NCBI GenBank assembly: GCA_052388135.1
Contig: JBQTIM010000130.1
Location: 1-15,747 of the forward strand
DNA: 15,747 bases
Direction of reading: 5' to 3'
Source: JBQTIM01 sp052388135
GTDB taxonomy: Bacteria; Elusimicrobiota; Elusimicrobia; FEN-1173
Of this stretch, positions 6,656 through 14,066 are shown piece by piece. Below the pieces are notes generated by a model that saw only the letters and a program-made list of their open reading frames with translations, made no database searches and was not told the origin of the DNA. Numbering within the stretch: the first letter of the stretch is position 1; every line of letters starts with the position of its first letter. Made by a program: the position numbers and the translations under genes.

Positions 6656-8022
6656 AGATCGGCGCGAAAGTCGGCCTCACCACCGGCGCCCTGACCCTCC
6701 TTTTGGTGGGCGCCACCAGCGCCCTCTTCTTTTACTTGGAGAAACGCGCGCTCTCCGAGGAGATACAGAACCGGCCCCAAATCCTCGTCCAAACCCTCCG
6801 GCAGATCGCGCAGGAGTCCCTCTCGCAGAACGACGATATTTTGCTCCTTAACTTTTTGCGCCTCATCCGGAAGACCGACGGCGTCGTCTACGGCCTTGTG
6901 GCCGACGGCGAAGGCAACATCCTGGCTCACACCGACACGGGCCGCCTGGGGACGAAAACCGCCGACTCGGAAAAACCGGACGCGCCCGGCGTGGTCGCGC
7001 TTTCCCTGCCTTTGGAGGGTTCCCCTCCCGGCGGGGTGGTGCGCCTGGGTTTCTCCGAGGCCTATGTGGACGGCCTGGTGCGCTCGGTCGTTGCCGCGCA
7101 TCAGAAGCGGGCCCTGGGCGTCACGGCGGGCGCGCTGGCTCTGGGCCTCCTGCTGTCCTTGGTCCTGGCGGGAACATTGGTCCGGCCCATCCGCCGGCTC
7201 GCGGAAGCCACGGCGATCATTGGAAAAGGCAAGCTGGACCACGTCATCCCCGTGGAGTCTTCCGATGAGCTCGGAGCCCTGGCGAAGGATTTCAACAAAA
7301 TGGCGGAACAGCTCAAAGAGTTGGACCAGATGAAGAAGGATTTCGTGTCCAGCGTGACCCATGAGCTCCGCTCCCCCCTCCATTCCACCCGGCTTTACCT
7401 CGGGCTGTTCTTCAAGGGCGGCACGGGACCGTTGAACCCCAAGCAAGAGGAATACCTGAAGGTCATCGAGAACAACACCATCCGCCTGGCGCGGTTCATA
7501 GACGACCTGTTGGACCTGGCCAAGGTCGAGCGCGGCAAGCTGGAGGTTCAGCGGCAGGAGTTCGCCCTGCCCGGCCTTCTCGACGAGATGCGCGCCATGT
7601 TCATGCCCCACGCCGAACAGAAAAAAATCCGCTTCGAAACGTCCGCGGCGGACGGCCTGGCGCCGGCCATGGGCGACCCCGAACGCACGCGCCAGATCCT
7701 CATCAACCTCCTGTCCAACGCCTTCAAGTTCACGCCCGAGGGCGGCGTCGTCACCTTGATTGCCGCCGGAGCGAACGGCGGACTGGCCGTCTCCGTGAAG
7801 GACACCGGCATGGGCATCCCTCCGGATCAGCTGGATTCCGTGTTCAACAAGTTCGAGCAGGTGAAAGGCGTGAGGGTCAAGATGGTGGGACAGCAGAAAG
7901 GCACCGGCCTGGGGCTGGCCATCGTCAAGGCCCTGGTGGAAGCCCAGGGCGGCAAGATCAGCGTGGAAAGCGTTTTGGAGAAGGGCAGCACCTTCCGCTT
8001 CACGCTCCCCGCCGCGCGCTGA
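6652..8022 (+). CDS. Membrane-bound sensor histidine kinase (HAMP-HisKA-HATPase), no response regulator in view
   Basis: The start is GTG at 6652, overlapping the previous stop (GTGA), with GGGAG five bases upstream. The 456-residue protein has TM1 (about 7-28), an extracytoplasmic region of about 125 residues, TM2 (about 154-177) and HAMP (about 174-225). The HisKA domain has phospho-acceptor His237 in THELRSPL. The ATPase domain shows the N box (N352, N356), G1 DTGMGIP (384-390) and G2 GTGLGLAI (417-424). All motifs needed for autophosphorylation are present. The sensor region (VVYGLVADGEGNILAHTDTG) resembles a small PAS/Cache-like fold, but I cannot assign a ligand. It would autophosphorylate and pass phosphate to a response regulator encoded elsewhere. 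Its position directly behind the barrel-TPR gene suggests that it monitors the state of that envelope system (inference). Confidence 0.93.
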   Translation: MKIGAKVGLTTGALTLLLVGATSALFFYLEKRALSEEIQNRPQILVQTLRQIAQESLSQNDDILLLNFLRLIRKTDGVVYGLVADGEGNILAHTDTGRLGTKTADSEKPDAPGVVALSLPLEGSPPGGVVRLGFSEAYVDGLVRSVVAAHQKRALGVTAGALALGLLLSLVLAGTLVRPIRRLAEATAIIGKGKLDHVIPVESSDELGALAKDFNKMAEQLKELDQMKKDFVSSVTHELRSPLHSTRLYLGLFFKGGTGPLNPKQEEYLKVIENNTIRLARFIDDLLDLAKVERGKLEVQRQEFALPGLLDEMRAMFMPHAEQKKIRFETSAADGLAPAMGDPERTRQILINLLSNAFKFTPEGGVVTLIAAGANGGLAVSVKDTGMGIPPDQLDSVFNKFEQVKGVRVKMVGQQKGTGLGLAIVKALVEAQGGKISVESVLEKGSTFRFTLPAAR

Positions 8023-8033
8023 GCCGCCCCGTC

Positions 8034-9059
8034 ATGGGCGCGAAAAAAATTCTCGTTCGGGCGCCCAACTGGCTGGGCGACGCCGTCATGTGCGGGCCGT
8101 TCCTCAAGCGCCTGGCGGAAAAAGAGCCCTCCGCGGAAATCCACGTGCTCGCCCGGCGGCCGCTGGCGCCGCTTTTCGAGCGGGCTCCGCACGCGGCCGC
8201 GGTCCTCCCCTTCAACCCGGACGAAGGGCTCCTGGCCCTGGCGGCGCGCCTCCGTCGGACCGGCTACCACGCCGGGTACGTCCTTCCCCCTTCCTTTTCC
8301 TCCGCCCTGCTTTTCGCTCTCGCCCGCGTTCCGGAACGCATCGGCCACGCGGCGGACTTCCGCGGACCGCTCCTCACCCGCGCCTTCCGCCTGGACGAAC
8401 GCCACCATTACGTCCGCCGCTACCTGGGCCTGCTGGAGGAGGCCGGCCGGGAGGTCGGCCCCGGCGATTTCTATTTTCCCCGCCCGGACCGAATGGACGA
8501 CGCGGCCGAAGCCGTCTTCGCCGCTCACGGAATCCCGCCGGACGTTCCCCTGCTGGCCATGGCTCCGGGGTCCCGGGCGCCGGCCCGCCGCTGGCCCACC
8601 GAGCGCTTCGGCCGCCTCCTGCGCGCGCTGCCGGAAAAAGATTGGCCGGCGGTCCTGCTCCTGGGCGCCGCGGAAGACGCCGCCGCAGCGGCGGAAGCCG
8701 CCGCCCTGGGCCGCCGCCGCGTCTTCAACCTCTGCGGCCGGACCGGCTTGATCCAACTGGGCGATGTTCTGCGCCGCAGCGCCGCCCTCGTGTCCAACGA
8801 ATCCGGCATGATGCACGTCGCCTGGGCCGTCGGAACTCCGACGGTGGTCTTGGCCGGGCCTTCGGAGCCCCGGCTCACCTCCCCTTTCGGCATGCGGGCG
8901 CGCGTGCTGCAGCGCCGCGAAGTGCCCTGCGTTCCCTGCGTCAGGAACGAATGCCACCGCGCGGGCGAAGGTTATATGGAATGCTTGAAGCGGATTGAAC
9001 CGGAAGAGGTGTTGGAGGCTTTAAGAGAACTGACCGGCGGCGCCCCCGTCGGACGCTGA
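8034..9059 (+). CDS. waaF: ADP-heptose:LPS heptosyltransferase II-like (glycosyltransferase family 9)
   Basis: The 341-residue length fits the WaaF family. Near the N-terminus, VRAPNWLGDAVMCGPFL carries the conserved D16 of the GT9 fold. APGSRAPARRWPTERF (177-192) is the family's nucleotide-sugar binding loop, and LVSNESGMMHVAWAVGTPTV (252-271) is the signature SN-SG-H block. The C-terminal part has a cysteine-rich stretch (C299, C302, C307, C317) ending CLKRIEPEEVL, common in WaaF-type proteins. Family members transfer L-glycero-D-manno-heptose from ADP-heptose to the LPS inner core on the cytoplasmic face. The gene follows the kinase after 11 bp, and no clear ribosome binding site is seen. 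Its last 39 bp overlap the end of the convergent UDPGP-like gene. WaaC or another GT9 member cannot be fully excluded. Confidence 0.85.
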   Translation: MGAKKILVRAPNWLGDAVMCGPFLKRLAEKEPSAEIHVLARRPLAPLFERAPHAAAVLPFNPDEGLLALAARLRRTGYHAGYVLPPSFSSALLFALARVPERIGHAADFRGPLLTRAFRLDERHHYVRRYLGLLEEAGREVGPGDFYFPRPDRMDDAAEAVFAAHGIPPDVPLLAMAPGSRAPARRWPTERFGRLLRALPEKDWPAVLLLGAAEDAAAAAEAAALGRRRVFNLCGRTGLIQLGDVLRRSAALVSNESGMMHVAWAVGTPTVVLAGPSEPRLTSPFGMRARVLQRREVPCVPCVRNECHRAGEGYMECLKRIEPEEVLEALRELTGGAPVGR

Positions 9060-10652
9060 CGACTTTCCGTCCGCGTCGGCCCAGGCGTAGGCCGCGGCCA
9101 CGTCGTGGATGGATTCCGGCTTTTTAAAAGTGTTGCCTGCGTCTCCGGGAAGAAAAACGGTTCTCGTCTTCACGCCCTTCAAAAGCGTGACGTTGGACCA
9201 AAACGTGTCCAAGGCCAGCCGCTTTTCCCCCGCCGCCTTCTCTCTCACATCCAGGCAGTAAAAAGGCTTGGAGCGCCTCAACGCCTCCCGCACGGGCTCC
9301 AGCAGGCACCGTATCCCCCAGAAATTTAATTTCGCCGTGCCGAGATAGTCGTAGTCGTCGTGGGCGATGAGGGGCCCTTCGGCGATGAACTGCCGCCCGG
9401 CGGCGGACACGCCGTACCCCCCCTTCTGCCCCGTGGCGTTGTCGGCCACGCGCGCCGTGTAATTGAATCCGCGGTTGAAATTGAGGCGGGCCGCCACGTC
9501 CTGGTCCAGCTTCAACGGATGCACCAGCATGTTCACGTCGCCCAGCTCCTCGACGGAGACGATTCTTCCGCCGCGCTCCGCCATGTAGGCGAGGGCGTCT
9601 TGCTCCAGGAATTTTTGCTCGCGGCGGGGGCGGCCGTCCGGCCCGTCGGTTTTTTCCATGACGAAGGCGAATCCGGGCTGGACCTGGTCGTAGGGAAGCT
9701 GGCCGTGGCCGAAGGGGCGGACGTACTCGGGATCCGGCGTCAACGAGCCGTCGGCGCCTCTCTCCCACGTGCCGTAAACGTCCTGAAATAAGAAAACCAT
9801 ATTTCGCGGATTGAACCCGAAAAAATCGTTCTCCGCCATGTGGCGGACGATGTCCGGGCCCGTTTCCTGATTCACGTGGACGATGAACTTCTGGTTTTGC
9901 ACGGCCTCCCCGGGGTCGTAATGAAAAGGCCGGCCCAGGACGCGGCGCAGGCGCGCCAAAACGGGATGGCGGGCGGCCCGGTTTTTGTTCTTCTCGTTGA
10001 AAGCCGCGGCCAGCCTCTCCACTTCCCGGCGGTAGGCCTCGAACACCCGCTGCCCGTAGCACCGATCGCCCAGCTCCGCATAACCTGGAAAATGGCTCCG
10101 CAGGTCCGTCAGGAAAGGATGAAGCTCCGAATCAAAACCCTCCAACGGAGCCGTCATGGTCTCGCTCAGGCTGAAGAAATAAAGCGGCCTTCCCCGGTTC
10201 AAGCCGGCGAGGCGGGAAGCGATGCCGGCCAGAAGAGCCACGTCCACCAGGCGGCCTTCCAGCCGGTCCCGCACGGCGCGCTCCACCAGCCGGCCGGTTT
10301 CTCGGGACGCCGCGCCCTTGGCGGCGATGCGCCGGTAGAGCGGCTCGGATTTCAGCCCGCCGCTGAAGGATTTCACCAGCGCCGCGTCTTCGATGGGAAG
10401 CCGTCCCAGCATCTCCGCGATGGAGTCCGGCTCCGCCGGCCTCACCGCGCCGGGCTTCAAATCGGGCCGCTCCCGGTCCAAGCGGTTGGCATCCGCGGCC
10501 GCGCGGCGGTCCGCGAGCGGATCCCGGCCGGGAATCCTATCGAGAAGCCTTTGAATCCACCGGCGCGACTCCTCCCGGTCGAAAGCGCTCTGGCGGGCTT
10601 TTTGGGCCGGCGGCACGACGACGTCCGCCGATGACGAAACATTCAAACGCAT
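9021..10652 (-). CDS. Divergent UDPGP-fold protein (UDP-sugar pyrophosphorylase-like) with degenerate signature loop
   Basis: The 543-residue protein starts at ATG 10652, overlapping the manC-type stop by 10 bp, with a weak GGAA upstream. I recognise the UDPGP/UAP1 family layout rather than close identity. FIVHVNQETG (256-265), then NDFFGF and MVFLFQ (275-290), match the MTSxxT...yFGL...VxFFQ segment. RPFGHGQLP (312-320) matches the P-dGNGG segment. LGDVNML, GQKGGYG, KLNFWGI (441-447) and LDTFWSN...KKPESIHD (481-517) match later blocks in order. The expected GGxGTRLG...PKG loop is degenerate, at best LLAGIASRLAGLNRGRP (140-156). An N-terminal helical region of about 130 residues precedes it. 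The third place after manA and manC suggests a sugar-activation or sugar-sensing role, and activity is uncertain. The assignment rests on motif order by eye. Confidence 0.55.
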   Translation of the reverse strand: MRLNVSSSADVVVPPAQKARQSAFDREESRRWIQRLLDRIPGRDPLADRRAAADANRLDRERPDLKPGAVRPAEPDSIAEMLGRLPIEDAALVKSFSGGLKSEPLYRRIAAKGAASRETGRLVERAVRDRLEGRLVDVALLAGIASRLAGLNRGRPLYFFSLSETMTAPLEGFDSELHPFLTDLRSHFPGYAELGDRCYGQRVFEAYRREVERLAAAFNEKNKNRAARHPVLARLRRVLGRPFHYDPGEAVQNQKFIVHVNQETGPDIVRHMAENDFFGFNPRNMVFLFQDVYGTWERGADGSLTPDPEYVRPFGHGQLPYDQVQPGFAFVMEKTDGPDGRPRREQKFLEQDALAYMAERGGRIVSVEELGDVNMLVHPLKLDQDVAARLNFNRGFNYTARVADNATGQKGGYGVSAAGRQFIAEGPLIAHDDYDYLGTAKLNFWGIRCLLEPVREALRRSKPFYCLDVREKAAGEKRLALDTFWSNVTLLKGVKTRTVFLPGDAGNTFKKPESIHDVAAAYAWADADGKSSASDGGAAGQFS

Positions 10653-12097
10653 GCTTCCGCCTTGATGTGATCTCCGGACCTGGCCACCCGCACGCTTCGG
10701 AGCCCGAAGCCCGTGACGAGGCCGCGATCGCTTTGAAATTCAACTTCGCGGTTCCCCAATTCGCCGGGATTGAAGACGAACCCGCGGTTCCGCGCGGAAG
10801 TCCGATGTGCGGCGTAGCCCGCGCCCTCGCCGCCGGCGCTCTCCAGCAATTCGCAGATCAGCTTCACTTTTTGGTCGCCGGCGTGTCCCTGGACGGCCAC
10901 CACCGCGTCCTCGCAGGCGACCACGACGGCGTCCCGCAGGCCGCGCACCTCGGCCGTGACCGGCCCTTGAAGAAAGACGCTGGTTTCCCGGCAATCCTCC
11001 AGGCGCACGCTGCCCGCCGGCGACGCCAGGTTGCCGTGGCCGTCGAAAAGACCCGGCTCCGACCGCCGGTAATAGTCTCTCAAGGCCGAAAAGCTTCCCA
11101 CGTCCTCCCAGGAAAATTCCGCCTGCGCCATGAGCAGGCCCAGGCCGGGGACCAACCCGCGGGCCACGGGCTCCGCCACCACATAGTCGAGGGATTGGGG
11201 ATTCTTTTCCGCCTTCCAGCCGGCCATGACGTGGAAAATGTCTTTCTCGACCCGGTCTGATTCTCCGGGCGGCGCGGCCTCCAGCCGGTCGAAGAGCTCC
11301 GAAAAATTCTTCTTGTTCCGCCCGCCCAGGACCGCGGACGACGGGCCGGCCGCTTCCCGCAGGGCCGTCCGCCAGGTTTCCACGGACGCCACGAAGTAAC
11401 CGCCGTTCCATAGGTAGCTTCCGTAGGTTCCGTCGCTCTTCCACCGGGCAATGTCCTCCGCGGGAGGTTTCTCCACGAATCGCTCCACGCCGCAAACGTC
11501 GGCGGCGGGCCCCGCCGCGCCTTTTCGACTGTGGCCGAAGGCGGTGTCCTCCCGCGTCGGTTTCACGCCCACGAGTCCTATGAGGGGCCCTTGAACCGCC
11601 CAATCCGCCAGCCGCTGCATGGCGCCGTGGTAGGCCGCGAAATCCGATTCAGGCACCATGTGGTCCGCCGGATAAATCTCCACGACCTTGCCCGCCCCCA
11701 GGTCTTTGCCCGCTTTCACGGCGGCGTAGAAAACGGCGGCGGCGGTGTCGGCCGGCTCCGGCTCCCCGAAAATCCGGATGCGTCCCTCTTCGTAAAGGCG
11801 GAAGGCCTCGGGGTCTGCGCGGAGAGACTCCAGGACGGCCTCGCGATAGCCGGCCGCGGTCTGCACGATGATGGTTCCGGGCCCGCGCCGGTCCATGAGG
11901 CGCCGCACCGCCATCTGCAGGAGGGAGCGCCCTTGAAAAAGGGGAAGGAACTGTTTGGGCCGGTCCTTGCGGCCTAATGGGAAAAAGCGGGTACCGGATC
12001 CCCCCGCCATCAGGACGCCCACCCTGTTTTCACGAGGGACGGAGGCGCGGGGCGGGTTTTGCAAAAATCCGCGGATGTCGAGGGCGGCGCCTTTCAC
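10643..12097 (-). CDS. manC: Mannose-1-phosphate guanylyltransferase-like (ManC-type sugar-1-P nucleotidyltransferase)
   Basis: The start is the GTG at 12095-12097, which overlaps the manA stop as GTGA; the frame stays open further upstream, but that part lies inside manA. The resulting 484 residues carry VLMAGGSGTRFFPLGRKDRP (28-47), then PKQFL, the nucleotidyltransferase signature. ADH (144-146), FVEKP (207-211), WNGGYF (230-235) and WEDVGS (330-335) follow in order, as in GDP-mannose pyrophosphorylases. ManC makes GDP-mannose from mannose-1-P and GTP in the cytoplasm. The C-terminal part (355-420, GNLASP...AEVRGLRDAVVVACEDAVV) is the usual ManC beta-helix. There is no type II isomerase cupin; instead, residues 425-484 are an unassigned tail. 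PTREDTAFGHS stands where PT-peTGYGYI is usual. It is flanked by manA and the UDPGP-like gene, forming one operon by overlap. Other nucleotide or sugar specificity is possible. Confidence 0.83.
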   Translation of the reverse strand: MKGAALDIRGFLQNPPRASVPRENRVGVLMAGGSGTRFFPLGRKDRPKQFLPLFQGRSLLQMAVRRLMDRRGPGTIIVQTAAGYREAVLESLRADPEAFRLYEEGRIRIFGEPEPADTAAAVFYAAVKAGKDLGAGKVVEIYPADHMVPESDFAAYHGAMQRLADWAVQGPLIGLVGVKPTREDTAFGHSRKGAAGPAADVCGVERFVEKPPAEDIARWKSDGTYGSYLWNGGYFVASVETWRTALREAAGPSSAVLGGRNKKNFSELFDRLEAAPPGESDRVEKDIFHVMAGWKAEKNPQSLDYVVAEPVARGLVPGLGLLMAQAEFSWEDVGSFSALRDYYRRSEPGLFDGHGNLASPAGSVRLEDCRETSVFLQGPVTAEVRGLRDAVVVACEDAVVAVQGHAGDQKVKLICELLESAGGEGAGYAAHRTSARNRGFVFNPGELGNREVEFQSDRGLVTGFGLRSVRVARSGDHIKAEACV

Positions 12098-13344
12098 CGG
12101 GAAGGAGGCAGGGACGCGCGAAAGAGGACGGCGCGGGCAGAAGCCTTGAGCGCGCAGGAGGCTCCGTGAGGAACGAAAGCGGACTCGCCTTTCCGCAAAG
12201 CCAGCGTTTCCGCACCGGAAACCAAGGAGACCGGCCCGCCCCCGTCTTCCACCGCCAAGAAAATGTCCGGCCCCGCGCCGCCCGTCCAGGAACGATCCGG
12301 GCCGATTTCGATGCGGCTTAACCGGAACTCCGCGGCGGGGGTCTCGTAAACGGACTCCGAGGCGGACAGGACCCGCGGCTCCAACGCCCGCGCGGCGCCG
12401 CATTCGAAAGTCAACGACGCGAGGAATTCCTTGACGTCCACGCGCTTGGAGGTAAGGCCCCCGCGCAGAACGTTGTCGGAATTCGCCATGATCTCCACGC
12501 CGGAGCCTTCCAAATAGGCGTGCGGCTCGCCCGCGTCCAGGTAGAGGGCGCCGCCCGGCGGGAGGCTGATCAAATTAAGAAGGTAGATAAAAAATATCCC
12601 GCGGTCCTTGCGATCCCGGGAAAACTCCTTGTCAGCCCGCAGAACCCAACGCTCGGGCGAATCCGGTCCGAAGGGCCGGCGGACGTCTTCGGCGGCGAGG
12701 CGGGCGGTCAATCGGCCCAAGACATCGTCCACGCGCTCCTGCGCCAGGTCCTCCATGCAAAGCGCGCAAAGCTCCGCCAAAGATTCCCGCGAAGGACGGA
12801 AACCGGGCATGATCTCCTTAAGCTCCGGCACGGAATCCCACGTCCGCGCAATGTCGTCCAACGGCCGAAAGCCGCGCAGGGCGCGGAACTCCGTCAGCGC
12901 GGCGATGAGCTCGGGCTTGTGGTTGTCGTCCTTGTAGTTCCGGCGGGGATCGTCCAGCGGAATGCCGGCGGCGTTTTCCCTGGCGAAGCCCTCCTCGGCC
13001 CGCCGCTTGGAAGGATGGGCCTGAATGGAAAGCGGCTTGGCCGCCGAAAGCACTTTGAGGAGGTAAGGAAGGCGGCCGGCGAAGCGCGACGCGGCGTCGG
13101 GGCCCAGCGCGCGGGCGGGATCCGTTCCGATGAAGACATCGAGAGGGACTTCCCGGTCCCCCGCCACGGCGCGGGAAGGCGCCGCCGGATGGGCGCCCAT
13201 CCAAAGCTCCGCCCAGGGTTTGTCGCCGGCGCTCACGCCCAGCAGGCGCGGAATGTAATCGGAGGAGCCCCAATCGTAATGCCGGACGGAGCTGCGGAGC
13301 AGAACGGGGCCGGAAACAGCGGGGCGATCGGAGCGAGTCGTCAT
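12094..13344 (-). CDS. manA: Mannose-6-phosphate isomerase, class I
   Basis: The 416-residue protein is typical of type I phosphomannose isomerase, which interconverts fructose-6-P and mannose-6-P using zinc in the cytoplasm. Zinc ligands are visible: Q108 and H110 in LSIQAHPS, E145 in NHKPEL, and H275 in GEPHAYLEG. The catalytic-loop arginine is R294 in SDNVLRGGLTSKRVDV. The N-terminal YDWGSSDYIPRLLG and AELWMGAHPAAPS blocks are also conserved. The start is ATG at 13344, with no clear ribosome binding site before it. It is the first gene of manA-manC-UDPGP-like; its stop overlaps the manC start. Mannose-6-P must become mannose-1-P before ManC, and no phosphomannomutase gene is in the window. 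An extended -10 promoter lies about 60 bp upstream. Confidence 0.95.
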   Translation of the reverse strand: MTTRSDRPAVSGPVLLRSSVRHYDWGSSDYIPRLLGVSAGDKPWAELWMGAHPAAPSRAVAGDREVPLDVFIGTDPARALGPDAASRFAGRLPYLLKVLSAAKPLSIQAHPSKRRAEEGFARENAAGIPLDDPRRNYKDDNHKPELIAALTEFRALRGFRPLDDIARTWDSVPELKEIMPGFRPSRESLAELCALCMEDLAQERVDDVLGRLTARLAAEDVRRPFGPDSPERWVLRADKEFSRDRKDRGIFFIYLLNLISLPPGGALYLDAGEPHAYLEGSGVEIMANSDNVLRGGLTSKRVDVKEFLASLTFECGAARALEPRVLSASESVYETPAAEFRLSRIEIGPDRSWTGGAGPDIFLAVEDGGGPVSLVSGAETLALRKGESAFVPHGASCALKASARAVLFRASLPPSR

Positions 13345-13357
13345 TTTTGAGGCGCCG

Positions 13358-13381
13358 GGCCGGCCGCCGTTGAGGCCGGCC
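13358..13381 (-). other. GC-rich hairpin in the manA leader
   Basis: GGCCGGCC at 13358-13365 and again at 13374-13381 can pair (the octamer is self-complementary), with an 8-base loop. It lies between the extended -10 and the manA start. No T run follows on either strand, so it is not an intrinsic terminator. It might slow or gate translation of manA, or be a simple by-product of high GC. Confidence 0.35.
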
Positions 13382-13401
13382 GAAGGGCGGCGATGAAGAT
13401 T

Positions 13402-13410
13402 ATTGTAGCA
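13402..13410 (-). promoter_or_regulatory. Extended -10 promoter candidate for the manA operon
   Basis: On the minus strand the bases read TGCTACAAT, a TGn extended -10 with a near-consensus TACAAT (13402-13407). No good -35 is seen, which is tolerated for extended -10 promoters. Transcription would start near 13395 and leave a leader of about 50 bases before the manA ATG at 13344. Confidence 0.45.
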
Positions 13411-13430
13411 ATTTCAAAACGCCGGCCGTC

Positions 13431-14066
13431 TCAGCGGAAGGGTTTTCCCCGCAGAACTTTCTCCACCGCCGGCAGAAGGTTTTCCGCCATGCGGCGGTGG
13501 CCCATCGCGTTGGGATGGACGCCGTCGGACAGGTTCATGGAGGGCGCGCCCGCCACGCCTTCCAGAAAAAAAGGCGCCAAAGGAACTTTCTGCTCCGCCG
13601 CGACCCGTTTATAGATCCTCTGAAATCCCAGCGCGTAATGGGGGCCGAAGTTGGGAAAGGTCTTCATGGCGCAGAGCAGCGGCACCGCTCCCGTCCCTTT
13701 GACCCGCTCGACGATGGCGTTCAAATTGCGCTCGATGTCCTTCAACGCTTTGCCCTGGAACGTATCGTTGTGCCCCAGGGCGATGAGGACGACGTCCGGT
13801 TTGTCTTGCAGGCTGAAGTCGAGGCGGGCCAAGGCGTCGAAGGTGGTGTCGCCGGAATGCCCGCCGTTGATCACTCGCGCGCGATGCCCTTTTTCGGCGA
13901 GCAGGCTTTCCAAGACGGCCGGGTAGGCGTCGCGCTCAGGGTCCGCCAAATCCTTCCCCGCCGTGAGGCTGTCCCCGAAAGCCAATATCGTCACAGGATC
14001 CATCCCGGCCGCGGCCGGCAAAGCGAGGAGGACGCAGGCCGAGACAACGGCAAGCGGCTTATTCAT
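13431..14066 (-). CDS. TesA-like SGNH/GDSL esterase (arylesterase/lysophospholipase family)
   Basis: The 211-residue protein has a signal peptide (MNKPLAVVSACVLLALPAAA) and the SGNH blocks. The nucleophile is S33 in FGDSLTAG (block I). The oxyanion-hole glycine lies in NGGHSGDT (67-74, block II) and N100 in GHND (block III). The catalytic Asp and His are D181 and H184 in DGVHP (block V). Length and blocks match TesA-type periplasmic acyl hydrolases, which act on acyl esters, thioesters or lysophospholipids. The natural substrate cannot be read from sequence. The start at ATG 14066 has a clear GGAGG at 14076-14080, nine bases upstream and inside the preceding gene. It overlaps the YbbP-type permease by 8 bp, so the pair is probably co-expressed. 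In E. coli, tesA lies next to ybbA-ybbP, which supports the assignment. Confidence 0.88.
   Translation of the reverse strand: MNKPLAVVSACVLLALPAAAGMDPVTILAFGDSLTAGKDLADPERDAYPAVLESLLAEKGHRARVINGGHSGDTTFDALARLDFSLQDKPDVVLIALGHNDTFQGKALKDIERNLNAIVERVKGTGAVPLLCAMKTFPNFGPHYALGFQRIYKRVAAEQKVPLAPFFLEGVAGAPSMNLSDGVHPNAMGHRRMAENLLPAVEKVLRGKPFR

Noticed and set aside
7827..8957. Minus-strand open frame of 376 codons across the kinase/waaF junction
   Set aside because: It runs opposite two well-identified genes and has no recognisable motif.
12098..12403. Upstream extension of the manC-type gene to 12403
   Set aside because: The extra 102 codons lie inside manA in another frame and show no domain. 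The GTG at 12097 gives a 4-base overlap with the manA stop and starts shortly before the nucleotidyltransferase signature.
13358..13381. Intrinsic terminator
   Set aside because: The GC stem is convincing, but no T run follows on either strand.
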